Shown one piece after another: positions 19,439 to 28,678 of a DNA stretch of 64,000 nt. Origin of the DNA: an uncultured Acidobacteriota bacterium (GTDB lineage Bacteria > Acidobacteriota > Terriglobia > Bryobacterales > Bryobacteraceae); contig CADEFM010000005.1 in assembly GCA_902826605.1 (NCBI GenBank), positions 1-64,000 of the forward strand. The letters run 5' to 3'. The first letter of the stretch is position 1. Each line of letters opens with the position of its first letter. The notes under the pieces were generated by a model. That model did not search any database, was not told the origin of the DNA, and was given only the letters and a program-made list of their open reading frames with translations. The position numbers and the translations under genes were made by a program.

Positions 19439-19864
19439 ATGTTAGAGGTAACCACGAACTACCTGGGCGCGGTTCAGTTTGAGATAAACGCCCGTAACCA
19501 TAAGATTTATAGCGACCAACCGTTGGCCAGCGGCGGGTTCAACGAAGGTATGACGCCCCCCGAACTAATGTTGGCGTCGCTGGGTGCATGTGCGGGATAT
19601 TACGCAGTGGACTACCTGAAATGCGCGAAGCTCCCGACGGACGGCGTTCGTGTGCGAACGACTGCGGAGAAAGCGCAAGGCCCGCCCCGCCTCGACGACA
19701 TTCGCATTGAATTGGAGTGTCCGGGGGCGGTGAAGGAGCTGCACCAAAGGGCGCTTCTCGATGCGGTGCGCAGGTGCCTGATTCACAATACTCTGCTGTA
19801 TACGCCGAGGATTCGGGTGGAGCTGGCGGGGGCGGTGGCTCCGGCGGTGCGGAACGCGGCGTAG
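19439..19864 (+). CDS. OsmC family protein
   Basis: The 141-residue protein has the OsmC pattern: LMLASLGACAGYYAVDYLK with the first redox Cys and RCLIHNTLLYTPRIRVEL with the second. Members are either thiol peroxidases (OsmC/Ohr) or uncharacterised. The second motif, C-x2-HNTL, matches the YhfA-like branch rather than Ohr, so organic peroxide reduction is possible but not certain. No OhrR-type regulator is adjacent. Confidence 0.85.
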   Translation: MLEVTTNYLGAVQFEINARNHKIYSDQPLASGGFNEGMTPPELMLASLGACAGYYAVDYLKCAKLPTDGVRVRTTAEKAQGPPRLDDIRIELECPGAVKELHQRALLDAVRRCLIHNTLLYTPRIRVELAGAVAPAVRNAA

Positions 19865-19891
19865 AACTACCAGATACGTGATAATAGGGTT

Positions 19892-20209
19892 GTGTACGTT
19901 CCAAAAGCATTTGCCCAGCAAGCGCAGTTCGAAGCGGCTGTAGAGCAAGCTGCGAAATGGCTCGCGCCGAATGTCGTCAATATCATCCCGACGTTGGACA
20001 ACGATTGGAGCGGAGAGCCGGCGGTGTTCTTCATGGTGATTCTCGCCGACGAAGCGAGCCACCGCGATCAGCTTTTGAGTGTTAGCAATCGAGTGCTACA
20101 AGCCATCATTCAGGAGGTTCAACCCTTCGAAGAATGGGGCGTGCTCCCGTACTTCAATTTTCGCAGCCAGTCCGAGCAGGCTAAACTCGATCAACTAGCT
20201 TTGGTATGA
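19892..20209 (+). CDS. Small hypothetical protein, probable partner of the HEPN gene
   Basis: A 105-residue protein from a GTG start, with VVNIIPTLDNDWSGEPAVFF, ILADEAS and a C-terminal YFNFRSQSEQAKL. I recognise a group of small proteins of this shape that are usually encoded directly before a HEPN-domain gene in acidobacterial genomes; I do not know a biochemical function. It lacks an obvious nucleotidyltransferase GS..D motif, so a classical MNT antitoxin role is not supported. The downstream HEPN gene starts seven bases later and is broken. Confidence 0.55.
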   Translation: MYVPKAFAQQAQFEAAVEQAAKWLAPNVVNIIPTLDNDWSGEPAVFFMVILADEASHRDQLLSVSNRVLQAIIQEVQPFEEWGVLPYFNFRSQSEQAKLDQLALV

Positions 20210-20215
20210 ACGCAC

Positions 20216-20616
20216 ATGGCGTTTCCCGACGACTTGCTAGAACTTGCCCAGGACCTATTGAATCTTCATCCTGAAAGTTCACATCAGGCGAGCCTCAGAA
20301 GGGCCGTGTCAACGGCGTACTATGCGCTATTTCATCTGTTGATATCCGAAGCCACCGCCAACTGGGGTCGGCCTGAGTTGAGGGCCATTACAACGTGGCG
20401 AAAGAGTGGACACAGGTTGAAGTAGCCACACAGATCGCCTCGGTGGATGAAGCGTTCAGAGCGTGGAACCAGATTCGCGATGAAGCGATTGCACAGGCGT
20501 ATCTGGTTTCTCTTCTGGGCTCGCGGGGACGCGGCTCAAGCGAACCGAAACTACCAAAAGCCCAAACGCTAAAAAGGAGACAAGACGTCGATTCAGAGGT
20601 TCCCCCAACGGTGTAG
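20216..20616 (+). pseudogene. Decayed HEPN-domain gene
   Basis: Residues 1-58 from 20216 read SLRRAVSTAYYALFHLLISE and NWGRPELRA, the N-terminal half of a HEPN family commonly about 150 residues long. The frame then stops at 20425. In another frame from about 20380 the continuation is HYNVAKEWTQVEVATQIAS and later AFRAWNQIRDEAIAQAYLVS LL-type sequence, which is the normal C-terminal half. The middle part, some 50 codons, appears deleted with loss of frame. So the gene is a pseudogene created by an internal deletion. Confidence 0.7.
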
Positions 20617-20944
20617 GGCAGAGCCGCTCTGCACCATGGATCGACTGCCGGATGACGACGGGGGAACTGGCTGTTCTCCTAAGGCTACACCGATCAATAC
20701 AGCAGCTTGGGGACGATCAGAATCGCCATCTAAGCGCGGTCCCGATACAGGGTGGCGCGGCTGATTGCTTCATTGAAAATTAGCTTGGTCGGTCGATGTC
20801 CTTTTGCCCCCCCGCGAAAGCTTGCGCTTTTTCCTGACCGCTCTGATGGGCTCCGGAAGCAATGCCAGCCTCTCTTTTGACCTGCGGTTTCTATATGCCT
20901 ATGAAGTAATCGCCTACCTGCATCGCCCTTAAATGTGATCCACA
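20617..20944 (+). other. 328-base stretch with no supported gene
   Basis: Between the broken HEPN gene and the TPR gene I see no convincing coding sequence. A minus-strand open frame (20730-20945) ends in SRATLYRDRA, faintly like the C-terminus of a resolvase helix-turn-helix, and a 43-codon plus-strand frame starts at 20652. Neither is long or conserved enough to call. The region may hold decayed mobile DNA. Confidence 0.4.
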
Positions 20945-21903
20945 ATGGTACCGATGTCGCAAGAATTATTCGACAAAGCAGATCGCCTCGAGGCCGATGG
21001 TCAAATTGAGAGCGCGTTGGATTCGTGGCGTGAACTCGCTTTTATCAACCCAACTCAAAACGCCTTCTTGCGTTTAGCGAATTGCGCGAACAGCCTTGGG
21101 CTTCTTGACGAGGCGGAAGAGTCGTTTAAAAAGGTGCTAGAGATCGACCCGCACTCGCCGAGGGCCTTGGCCTCATTGGGGTTTCTTGCCATCAACCGTT
21201 TGGACCACGAAGGCGCTGAGAGCTACTTCAAGAGAGCGTGCGCGGTGGAAGAGGATCCTGGATCATTCACAGCGTGGGGAGTGGCATTAAGGCGTCTTGG
21301 AAAGGATCTTGAAGCCGAAGCGGCCTACCGTGCTGCAATTCGAATCGACTCCAAATATGAGAGGCATACTATAATCTTGGGGTTTTGCTCCGCGATGATC
21401 GCCCCTCGGAAGCTCATCAGCTCCTCAGGAAAGCGTTGGAGCTAGATCCGGACTACGCAGCTGCGCACCGGGAATTCGGATGGGTGTTGCATCGATGTGG
21501 TTCCAATCCGGAGACGGAATTCCACCTTCGTAAGGCGATCAAACTCGAGCCTAACGATGCATGGGCGCATATATACCTTGGCAGTTATCTGTGGAGCAAC
21601 GCCGTCGAATCGGCGGTTGCGGAGTTTCATACGGCACGCGCGTTGAAACCTGAATGGTCGGCGCCGCTATGGTCGTTGGGAAATATCCACGAGTTTGTGA
21701 TCGAGGGCCTTGACATAGCCCAGCAGTTCTTTGAGCGAGCGCTTCAATTGGAACCAGATGATCCTGTAGCGCTGGCAAATCTTGGACGGCTCTGCAAGAA
21801 ACGGGGTCAGGTCGATCGAGCGAGAGAGCTTCTTGTTCGAGCGCTGTTTCTTGATCCCGAGAATGAGAAGGCTCGCGATCTTTTGAGCGAAATCGGTCCG
21901 TAA
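20945..21903 (+). pseudogene. TPR-repeat protein, frameshifted
   Basis: Two overlapping frames encode one tetratricopeptide protein. The first (from ATG 20945) has repeats such as LGLLDEAEESFKKVLEIDPH and reaches RIDSKYE at 21360; the second (to 21903) continues YYNLGVLLRDDRPSEAHQLL and later repeats. The switch occurs at GAGA (21359-21362): removing one GA restores SKYEAYYNLGVLL in a single frame. About eight 34-residue repeats would result, roughly 318 residues in all. No signal peptide. It is either a recent inactivation or a sequencing error. Confidence 0.75.
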
Positions 21904-21997
21904 ACCTGCAGCTCGATGTCCACTCAGTGGGCCACGCACCGATTTGCGCGATTATGTCCATCATCCGCCGTCCTCCCACCCCCACGCTAGAATAGTA

Positions 21998-22015
21998 CTT
22001 GGCGCCCGCGCCAAG
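21998..22015. promoter_or_regulatory. Perfect 8-bp inverted repeat before the DUF2760-Hsp70 pair
   Basis: CTTGGCGC-CC-GCGCCAAG lies 43 bases before the TTG start of the DUF2760 gene, just after a -10-like TAGAAT (21988-21993). The placement suits an operator or a 5' leader hairpin. It does not resemble CIRCE (the HrcA site), so classical heat-shock repression is not indicated. No good -35 element was seen. Confidence 0.4.
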
Positions 22016-22057
22016 CCATCACCACAGCCGTCCGTGCGACGGCGTAAGGAATAACCT

Positions 22058-22579
22058 TTGAGTAGAATCTCCGACGCGTTTAGTAGTTTCTTTTCCATCT
22101 TGTTCAAGGGCGAGCTGTCTCCGTTAGTCGCTCAGCGCTACGGGTATGTGAAGCCCACCATCATCAGGCCAACCGCGCCCGCTCCGCCGCCTAAACCGCA
22201 ATCGGGGCCGGCCGACGGGGCGGTGCAGATTCTGGCAATTCTGCAGCGCGACGCCCGGCTGCTCGATTTCTTGATGGAAGACATCTCCGCTTACGCGGAT
22301 GACCAGGTGGGTGCGGCGGTGCGCGACGTGCACGCTCAGAGCCGTCAATCGCTCGAACGCCATCTGAAAATCCAGCCTGTTATCGATGGCGTGGAGGGTG
22401 ACTACACCAAGTCCGAAGGGCTCGGCGCGGGCGCGCTTAAGCTCATCGGCAACGTCCCCCCTAGCGGGAAAGCTCCCGGCGGCGTGTTGCGCCACAAGGG
22501 CTGGAAGGCCGAAAAGGTGGACCTGACCTCCGCCGCGCCCAGCAACATTCTGGCGCCGGCCGAGCTTGAAGTCGAGTAA
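22058..22579 (+). CDS. DUF2760 domain protein
   Basis: The 173-residue protein (TTG start) has a short hydrophobic N-terminus (FSSFFSILFKG), a Pro-rich linker, then the DUF2760 body: AVQILAILQRDARLLDFLME DI-type helix, DDQVGAAVRDVH, and C-terminal VLRHKGWKAEKVDL. DUF2760 genes are regularly found directly before atypical Hsp70 genes, as here, six bases apart. The function is unknown; a cofactor or client-recruiting partner of that Hsp70 is inferred from the linkage. Confidence 0.8.
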   Translation: MSRISDAFSSFFSILFKGELSPLVAQRYGYVKPTIIRPTAPAPPPKPQSGPADGAVQILAILQRDARLLDFLMEDISAYADDQVGAAVRDVHAQSRQSLERHLKIQPVIDGVEGDYTKSEGLGAGALKLIGNVPPSGKAPGGVLRHKGWKAEKVDLTSAAPSNILAPAELEVE

Positions 22580-22585
22580 GGCCGC

Positions 22586-25195
22586 ATGAACATCGGCATC
22601 GACCTCGGCACCACGAATTCCGCGCTGGCGTATATTGACGCTCAGCCCGACACGGATTTCCCGGATATTCGCGTCCTTGAAATTCCGCAATTCGTTGCCC
22701 AGCGGCAGGTGGAGGCGCGGCGGACGCTGCCCTCGTTTCTTTATCTGGGAGAGCAGGAATACGTCGGCGTGTATGCGCGTGAGCAGGCTGCGCTTGTGCC
22801 CACGAAATGCGTGCATTCGGCGAAGAGCTGGCTCTCTAATCCGGAGGTCGACCGCACCGCGAAGATATTGCCTTGGGACGCCCAGGAAGGCGGACGCGTG
22901 CTCTCGCCTGTGGAAGTTTCCACGCGTGTGATCAAGCATCTGGCGGATGCGTTCGAGAAAGCGCACGGGTCGCAGATCTCGACGCACAACGTCGTGCTTA
23001 CGGTTCCAGCGAGCTTCGACGAGGAAGCGCGCGAACTGACCGTGACCGCCGCGCGCGACGCAGGCATCGAAAAACTCACTCTGCTGGAAGAGCCGGCCGC
23101 GGCGTTTTATTCATGGATCGCGAACGACTTGGCACGTTCGCAGAAAAGCCTGTTCGACGGGCAGACGGTTCTTGTATGCGACGTAGGCGGCGGCACCAGC
23201 GACTTCACACTGATCCGCGTGTCGCGCGAAGGTGACCGCATTGATTTCACGCGCACCGCCGTCGGCAAGCACTTGCTGCTGGGCGGCGACAACCTGGATC
23301 TGACGCTGGCGTGGCTCGTGGAATCGAAACTCGGCAAGACGCTTTCCATTCGGCAGCGCAGCGGTTTGCGGAGGCAGTGTGCGTCCGCGAAGGAACGCCT
23401 GCTGGCCGATCCGGAATTGAAGAGCGTGGAGGTCACCGTGCTGGGTGGCGGGTCGTCCCTGGTAGGCGGCACACTCAAAACGGAGATCCTTCAATCCGAA
23501 GTGCGGGAGCTGGCTCTCGATGGCTTCCTGCCGATGTGCGAATTGCAGGACCGCCCGAAGGAAGAAGAACGCAGCCCTTTCCGGGAATTGGGCCTGCCTT
23601 ATGTTTCCGATCCGGCGGTCACCCGCCATCTGGCGGCGTTTCTGGTCAGTGCGGGCGACGCTGTGCCCGACGCCATTTTGTTCAACGGCGGGTTTTTCAT
23701 CCCGGACATCTTGCGCCATCGCGTGGCCGATGTAATGGAGCACTGGTACGGCAAGCGTCCCGCGATTCTCGATAATCGCGACCTGGATCTCGCGGTTGCC
23801 GTGGGAGCGGCGTACTATTCTTATGTCCGTGCGACGGGCCAGGGTTTATTGGTGCGCGGCGGTCTTCCGCGGGCATACTTCATCGGGTTGGGCGGAGAGG
23901 GCGATTTACGGCGCACGATGTGTTTGGTGCCGCGCGGCTCGGAAGAAGGAGCCACTCTGGAGATTGACCCTGGTAATTTGCAACTGGTCGCCAACAAGCC
24001 AGTTTCGTTCCGCCTGTATAGTTCGCGCACTCGCACTGAAGACAAACCAGGCGACGTTGTGGAATTTTCCGGTGATGCGGAACTGCATGAACACGCTCCG
24101 CTTAACGCCGTGCTGCGTTTCGGAAAAATGGGTGAGCGGCTGGTGCCGGTGAAGCTGGGCGCGAAGCTGACCGAAGTGGGCACGCTCGAAATATGGGCCG
24201 ATTCGAAAGCCAGCGAGCACCGCTGGCGCTTGCAATTCGAGCTGCGCAAAGCCGCGCAGGAGCAAGCGCCGGGGCGTCCTGCGGCGGTGGTCAGTGAGGA
24301 GGCGCTCGTCGCGGCAGAGGCCTTGATCGCCGAGACGTTTGAAACGGACGCTCTTGAGCCCACACAATTGTCGGCGCGCCTGGAGCAAACCCTCGCCCTC
24401 GGGCGCAACTCGTGGCCGCTTTCAGCGATCCGCAAACTGGCGGATCGTATGCTGGAACTCGGCGCGGCTCGCAAGCGTAGCGCCGCGCATGAACTGCGCT
24501 GGCTGAACCTGTGCGGCTTTTGCCTGCGACCCGGATTTGGCTTCCCCGGGGACGATTTCCGCATCGAACAAGCGCGCCGTATTTATGCCGAAGGACTGAT
24601 CTTCTCCAACCAGGTGCAGAATGAAATCGAGTGGTGGATCTTCTGCGGCCGCGTCGCCGGAGGATTAAATAAGAACCAGCAGACCGATGTGTTCCAGCGC
24701 CTGTCTCCCACGCTGTTGCCGCGCGGTTCGAAAAAAACGCCGCGCGTGAATCCAAGCCTGCTGCGCGAAATGTGGCGCGCTGCCGCGAGTCTCGAATTGC
24801 TCCCTTTGCAGACCAAGACTCAGTTGGGCGAAGAACTGTTGGCCCGCATTTCGAAAAACGATTTCGTGGAAACCGGACTGTGGTGCCTGGCGCGTTTGGG
24901 CGCGCGCAAGTTGTTCTATGGGCCCATCAACCAGGTGCTGCCGCCATCCACCGCCGCCCGCTGGGTGGAATTGCTGCTGAAAGTTCCGAAGGCGGAGGAG
25001 GCCGTCGTGGCGCTCGCACGCCGCACCGGGGACGCCACGCGTGACCTGCCTCCGGGCGCGCTGGACGCGGTACGCCGCGCGTTTCCTGAGATCGAACTCG
25101 AAGGCGAATCCGATAACCTCGCCGCGATGGGTAAAATCTTTGGTGAGGAACTGCCGTCGGGTTTGGTCTTCAGCGCCGCGGCATCCAATGAATGA
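22586..25195 (+). CDS. Atypical Hsp70-family protein with long C-terminal extension
   Basis: The 869-residue protein has an Hsp70/actin ATPase fold: phosphate-1 GIDLGTTNSALAYID (residues 4-18), LLEEPAAAFYSWI, phosphate-2 VLVCDVGGGTSDFTLIRV and adenosine motif DAILFNGGFFIPDILRH. DnaK is about 640 residues; here the ATPase domain has insertions and the region after about 560 is an alpha-helical extension (DUF3731-like), with no EEVD-type end. It is not housekeeping DnaK. Paired with DUF2760, without dnaJ or grpE nearby. Its ATG follows six bases after DUF2760 and its end overlaps thiL. Confidence 0.85.
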   Translation: MNIGIDLGTTNSALAYIDAQPDTDFPDIRVLEIPQFVAQRQVEARRTLPSFLYLGEQEYVGVYAREQAALVPTKCVHSAKSWLSNPEVDRTAKILPWDAQEGGRVLSPVEVSTRVIKHLADAFEKAHGSQISTHNVVLTVPASFDEEARELTVTAARDAGIEKLTLLEEPAAAFYSWIANDLARSQKSLFDGQTVLVCDVGGGTSDFTLIRVSREGDRIDFTRTAVGKHLLLGGDNLDLTLAWLVESKLGKTLSIRQRSGLRRQCASAKERLLADPELKSVEVTVLGGGSSLVGGTLKTEILQSEVRELALDGFLPMCELQDRPKEEERSPFRELGLPYVSDPAVTRHLAAFLVSAGDAVPDAILFNGGFFIPDILRHRVADVMEHWYGKRPAILDNRDLDLAVAVGAAYYSYVRATGQGLLVRGGLPRAYFIGLGGEGDLRRTMCLVPRGSEEGATLEIDPGNLQLVANKPVSFRLYSSRTRTEDKPGDVVEFSGDAELHEHAPLNAVLRFGKMGERLVPVKLGAKLTEVGTLEIWADSKASEHRWRLQFELRKAAQEQAPGRPAAVVSEEALVAAEALIAETFETDALEPTQLSARLEQTLALGRNSWPLSAIRKLADRMLELGAARKRSAAHELRWLNLCGFCLRPGFGFPGDDFRIEQARRIYAEGLIFSNQVQNEIEWWIFCGRVAGGLNKNQQTDVFQRLSPTLLPRGSKKTPRVNPSLLREMWRAAASLELLPLQTKTQLGEELLARISKNDFVETGLWCLARLGARKLFYGPINQVLPPSTAARWVELLLKVPKAEEAVVALARRTGDATRDLPPGALDAVRRAFPEIELEGESDNLAAMGKIFGEELPSGLVFSAAASNE

Positions 25196-26048
25196 GCTGG
25201 CCATCGTCGAGTACTTGCGCAAGCTGGCTGGAACCCATGCGTCTGGCGGCCTGATCCTCGGCATCGGCGACGATTGCGCCGTCTTCCGCCCGCGCCCGGG
25301 CGAAGATCTGCTGTTCAAGTCCGATCAAATCGTCGAAGACGTCCATTTTCGGCGCACCATGGCTCCCGCCGTGATTGGACAACGTGCCATCGCTCGCGCG
25401 TTGAGCGACATCGCGGCCATGGGTGGCCAGTCGCGCGTGTGCCTGGTATCGCTCACTGTTCCTGTCTCGCTTGGCGAACCGTTTATCCGTAGGTTCTATC
25501 GCGGTCTGATGGCGGAAGCCCACCGCACCGGGACTGCCCTTGCGGGCGGCGATTTGGCGCACTCTGACAAAATTTATTGCGATGTCTCCATGGTGGGTGC
25601 GGTTCCGAAAGGCAAAGCCCTGCGCCGCGACGGTGCGCGTGTGAACGACGCAATCTATGTATCCGGCCGCTTGGGCAAACCCTGGGGCCGGCGCATTCAA
25701 CCGCGCCTGATCTTGGGACAGAGCCTGCTGGGCAAAGCCACCGCGTGTATGGATCTTAGCGATGGCCTGGCGCTCGATCTGCACCGCCTGTGCGTGGCAT
25801 CGCAGGTGGATGCCATAGTCGAAAAAGTGCCCATCTACCGCGGCGCGGCTCTGGAACGGGCGCTGCATGGCGGAGAAGATTACGAACTACTATTCACCAT
25901 GCCGGCGCAACTCGCGACTCCGAAGGGTGTGACTCGGATCGGTACCATTGTCCGTTCACAGGGCAAGCCGGGGACAGTTTCCTTTCAGGGCACACTTTTG
26001 CCTCCGAAAGGCTATGATCATTTTCAGCCCAGTACAATGAAAGAGTAG
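25188..26048 (+). CDS. thiL: Thiamine-monophosphate kinase
   Basis: The 286-residue enzyme phosphorylates thiamine monophosphate to the diphosphate. Visible motifs are LGIGDDCAVF, the metal and substrate site KSDQIVEDVHF, ARALSDIAAMG, GGDLAHSD and CMDLSDGLALDLHRLC. It is shorter than the common 310-330 because the loop after YVSGRLGK is abbreviated. The ATG at 25188 overlaps the end of the Hsp70 gene by eight bases. No other thiamine gene is nearby. Confidence 0.92.
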   Translation: MNELAIVEYLRKLAGTHASGGLILGIGDDCAVFRPRPGEDLLFKSDQIVEDVHFRRTMAPAVIGQRAIARALSDIAAMGGQSRVCLVSLTVPVSLGEPFIRRFYRGLMAEAHRTGTALAGGDLAHSDKIYCDVSMVGAVPKGKALRRDGARVNDAIYVSGRLGKPWGRRIQPRLILGQSLLGKATACMDLSDGLALDLHRLCVASQVDAIVEKVPIYRGAALERALHGGEDYELLFTMPAQLATPKGVTRIGTIVRSQGKPGTVSFQGTLLPPKGYDHFQPSTMKE

Positions 26049-26055
26049 CCCCTCC

Positions 26056-26802
26056 TTGCCCCCTTCCACCCCAATAGCCATAACCGTTATCGCGGTTCTC
26101 TGCGCCGCCGCAGGCGTGTGGATGACCTCCGTGCACGCGCTCTCTCGTGTCCTGGTGCCCTTCGGCGGCGGAGTGCTGATGGGCGTGGCTGCATTCTGGG
26201 TATTGCCGGAAATGGCGGAGTCTCTTCACTGGGCGGCAGCGGTGCTGTGGATCGCCGCAGGCGTGGCGGCATTGTGGGCCATCGACCGGTTTGTATATCC
26301 GGTGTGTCCGGCATGTTCCCAGCCGCATGATCACGATCATTGCCAGGCCACTCTGCACGGGTTCGGAGTTCCGCTTCTTTTGGCTGCCGCCCTGCATGCC
26401 GCGCTCGACGGTTGGAGCGTATCCGCCGCCGGTGACGGCTCGGTGCACTTAAGCGCTCCGTTCGTGATGGCCATCGCTGTCCATAAAATTCCGGAAGGTT
26501 TCGCCCTGGGCGTAATTGCCCGGGCCGCACTGGCTTCGCCGTTGATCGCCTTCGCGTGGTGCGCGCTCGCGGAAGCAGCGACACTTGCGGGCGCGCTGCT
26601 CGAAATGGGATTGGCTCCCCACATGAGCCAATATGTGCTGCATGCGCTGCTCGCTGTGGCCGGCGGTAGCTTCCTATATCTCGGAGGGCACGCCGTTCAC
26701 GGGGAATGGCGGCGCAGAGGCTCCACCGCGGCGGCATTGATGCCGGCGCTGACGGGCATGGCCGGCCCTACGGTTTTGCGCTTGTTCCGGATGCTGGGTT
26801 AG
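26056..26802 (+). CDS. ZIP-family metal transporter
   Basis: The 248-residue membrane protein starts at a TTG and has about eight hydrophobic helices. The ZIP metal-binding helices are clear: AALHAALDGWSV (usual HN.(P/D)EG counterpart) and VMAIAVHKIPEGFALGV. A His/Asp loop PACSQPHDHDHCQ between helices 3 and 4 probably binds incoming metal. It would move zinc or another divalent cation into the cytoplasm. Its stop overlaps the convergent receiver gene by four bases. Confidence 0.88.
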   Translation: MPPSTPIAITVIAVLCAAAGVWMTSVHALSRVLVPFGGGVLMGVAAFWVLPEMAESLHWAAAVLWIAAGVAALWAIDRFVYPVCPACSQPHDHDHCQATLHGFGVPLLLAAALHAALDGWSVSAAGDGSVHLSAPFVMAIAVHKIPEGFALGVIARAALASPLIAFAWCALAEAATLAGALLEMGLAPHMSQYVLHALLAVAGGSFLYLGGHAVHGEWRRRGSTAAALMPALTGMAGPTVLRLFRMLG

Positions 26803-27389
26803 GCGGTCACGGCGTCGCCTGTGGCGCGCGCCGTTCCGATGGGTGCACGCGCTAGGCGCTGGTGCAGCTGTCCGGCTAATATCGAGGCGGAGTTTAGCGT
26901 GGCTCTCGTGGATTCCGGCAGATCCGCCGACGCGTTCGCCGCTGCCAGTAGCGCTACCAGGGCCTGGGACATCAGCTGCGCGTCGCCAGGCGTATCGCGA
27001 ATTGGGCCCGCCCCAGCTGCACCTAGAATTGCAGCAACGCGCTCCGTGATGTACCTGGCGCCCGAGGTTTTCAGCAGGAAGTCCAGTGCTCCCAGGTCGG
27101 CCGCACGCTTCCGAAATTCCGGATCTGCGTTGTTCGACATAACGACGATCCTGATGCTGCACAACTCCGTATTCGATTTGATCAAACGAACCAGCTCGAG
27201 TCCATTGATCTCGGGCATCATGAAGTCACTCAGCACCAGGTCCACCGGGCTGCCCGTTCGGAGCATTCTTACGGCTTGGTCGCCATTTTCGGCAGTAAGA
27301 ATTTCGTACTCGTACTTTCCGAACCAAAGCGTTAGCGCTTCCACCAGATGGGAATCGTCATCGACGATAAGGATCCGTGGCGACGGCAT
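26799..27389 (-). CDS. Single-domain response regulator
   Basis: The 196-residue protein has one receiver domain: the acidic pair in ILIVDDD, phospho-acceptor Asp of VLSDFMMPE at about residue 55, and Lys in FLLKTSG. After about residue 125 there is an Ala-rich helical tail and no DNA-binding domain, so it probably acts through protein contacts. The start overlaps the stop of the kinase gene (TAATG), the last gene of a three-gene signalling operon. Confidence 0.88.
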   Translation of the reverse strand: MPSPRILIVDDDSHLVEALTLWFGKYEYEILTAENGDQAVRMLRTGSPVDLVLSDFMMPEINGLELVRLIKSNTELCSIRIVVMSNNADPEFRKRAADLGALDFLLKTSGARYITERVAAILGAAGAGPIRDTPGDAQLMSQALVALLAAANASADLPESTRATLNSASILAGQLHQRLARAPIGTARATGDAVTA

Positions 27390-28678
27390 TAAAGTGTTTC
27401 TCCAATTTCCTCACCCTGCTGCTGCGCGCCGATCACCGGCTGCAGCGTAAACCAAAACTCCGATCCGTGGCCTGCCTCTGATTTCACCCAGATGGTGCCC
27501 CCGTGAGTCTCCACGATCCGGCGGCATATGGCCAAGCCAATTCCGCTCCCTTTTGCGGAACTGGACTCCTTGGAGCGGAAGAACATTTCAAATATGTCTG
27601 CATGGTCTTTCTCCGGAATTCCACAGCCGTTATCCTGGACGCAGAAGCGCCAATGTCTGTAGGCTGCATCCCATTCGCACCGCACATCCACGCGCAACGG
27701 TTCCGAGCTCCGGTACTTGATTGCGTTTCCAATCAGATTCTCAAACAGACGCGTGAGAAAGCGGGTCGATCCCGCGACGAAGGGCAGGGAAGGATAGTAT
27801 ATCTGGACCTCATTCTGTTTGATGGCTGCCGTTAGCGATTCCATCGCGTTTCGCAGAACCTGGTTGCAGTCGGTGGGTTCGAGCGGCGTAGCCGCAGTAG
27901 CCAAACCGGAGTATTCCAGCATGTCGGTGATGAGCGAGCGCATCGCACTGCCCAGCCTGGCGCATGATTCCAGCCAGCCGTTGGTCTTCGCGCTGAGTTC
28001 GGAACTGCTTTCGTGCTCAATCACTTCCAAATAGTCCATTACGGATTGCAGCGGTTGCAGCAAGTCGTGCGAGGCCACGTAGGCGAATCCTTGCAGTTCC
28101 TCGTTGCGAAGCTCCAATTGCCGGTGCCGTGCCTCCATCTGATTGATCATGGCGGCGATCTCGTCGGCCTCCGACTCCAAGGCTTCATTTCGATCACGCA
28201 GCTCACGCTCGCGGAGAGTCAGGTGATGATTTGTGAGTTCCTGATTCTTGCGCCGCAGATAGAGGTCCAGGAACAAGTTCACCTTGGCCCGCACTACGCC
28301 TGGCCTCAGCGGTTTCACTAGAAAGTCGGCAGCGCCCAGCTCGTACGCATCCGCTACGCACGCATCGTCCTTTTGAAATGCGGTCACGAAAAGAATGGGC
28401 GTCTGATAGGGCCGCTCAGAGGCCAGCATCCTCTGCGCCACATCCAGGCCGCTTATTTCCGGCATGGATACATCCAGCAGAGCCACCGCCACTTCGTGTC
28501 CCTTCAGAATTTCCAAAGCCTCTTGGCCGGAGTGGGCCAGAATCAACTCCGCCGGCGTCCGCGCAAGTATTTTTTCGAGAAGAACCAGATTTTCAGGCCT
28601 GTCATCCGCCAGGAGAATCCTCGGTCTGGATGTAAACGGACTGGTTTCGTATGCTTTTGTTAATGCGAATGCGCCCAT
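27389..28678 (-). CDS. Receiver-histidine kinase
   Basis: The 429-residue soluble protein has an N-terminal receiver (RILLADDRPEN, ALLDVSMPE, FLVKPL), a coiled coil (about residues 140-205), a dimerisation domain with the phospho-His in AYVASHDLLQPLQSV, and a HATPase with ENLIGNAIKYRS, VQDNGCGIP and GSGIGLAICRRIV. This order, receiver before kinase, resembles bacteriophytochrome-type relay kinases. It overlaps the hybrid kinase gene by 19 bases upstream and the receiver gene by its stop downstream, so a phosphorelay through all three proteins is plausible. Confidence 0.9.
   Translation of the reverse strand: MGAFALTKAYETSPFTSRPRILLADDRPENLVLLEKILARTPAELILAHSGQEALEILKGHEVAVALLDVSMPEISGLDVAQRMLASERPYQTPILFVTAFQKDDACVADAYELGAADFLVKPLRPGVVRAKVNLFLDLYLRRKNQELTNHHLTLRERELRDRNEALESEADEIAAMINQMEARHRQLELRNEELQGFAYVASHDLLQPLQSVMDYLEVIEHESSSELSAKTNGWLESCARLGSAMRSLITDMLEYSGLATAATPLEPTDCNQVLRNAMESLTAAIKQNEVQIYYPSLPFVAGSTRFLTRLFENLIGNAIKYRSSEPLRVDVRCEWDAAYRHWRFCVQDNGCGIPEKDHADIFEMFFRSKESSSAKGSGIGLAICRRIVETHGGTIWVKSEAGHGSEFWFTLQPVIGAQQQGEEIGETL

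Noticed and set aside
19892..20616. A functional HEPN-MNT toxin-antitoxin pair
   Set aside because: The HEPN gene is broken and the partner shows no nucleotidyltransferase motif.
20730..20945. Resolvase or transposase remnant on the minus strand
   Set aside because: Only a short terminal stretch (SRATLYR) looks suggestive; there is no catalytic domain and no flanking repeats.
21998..22015. CIRCE element for HrcA before the Hsp70 gene
   Set aside because: The inverted repeat CTTGGCGC/GCGCCAAG does not match TTAGCACTC-N9-GAGTGCTAA.
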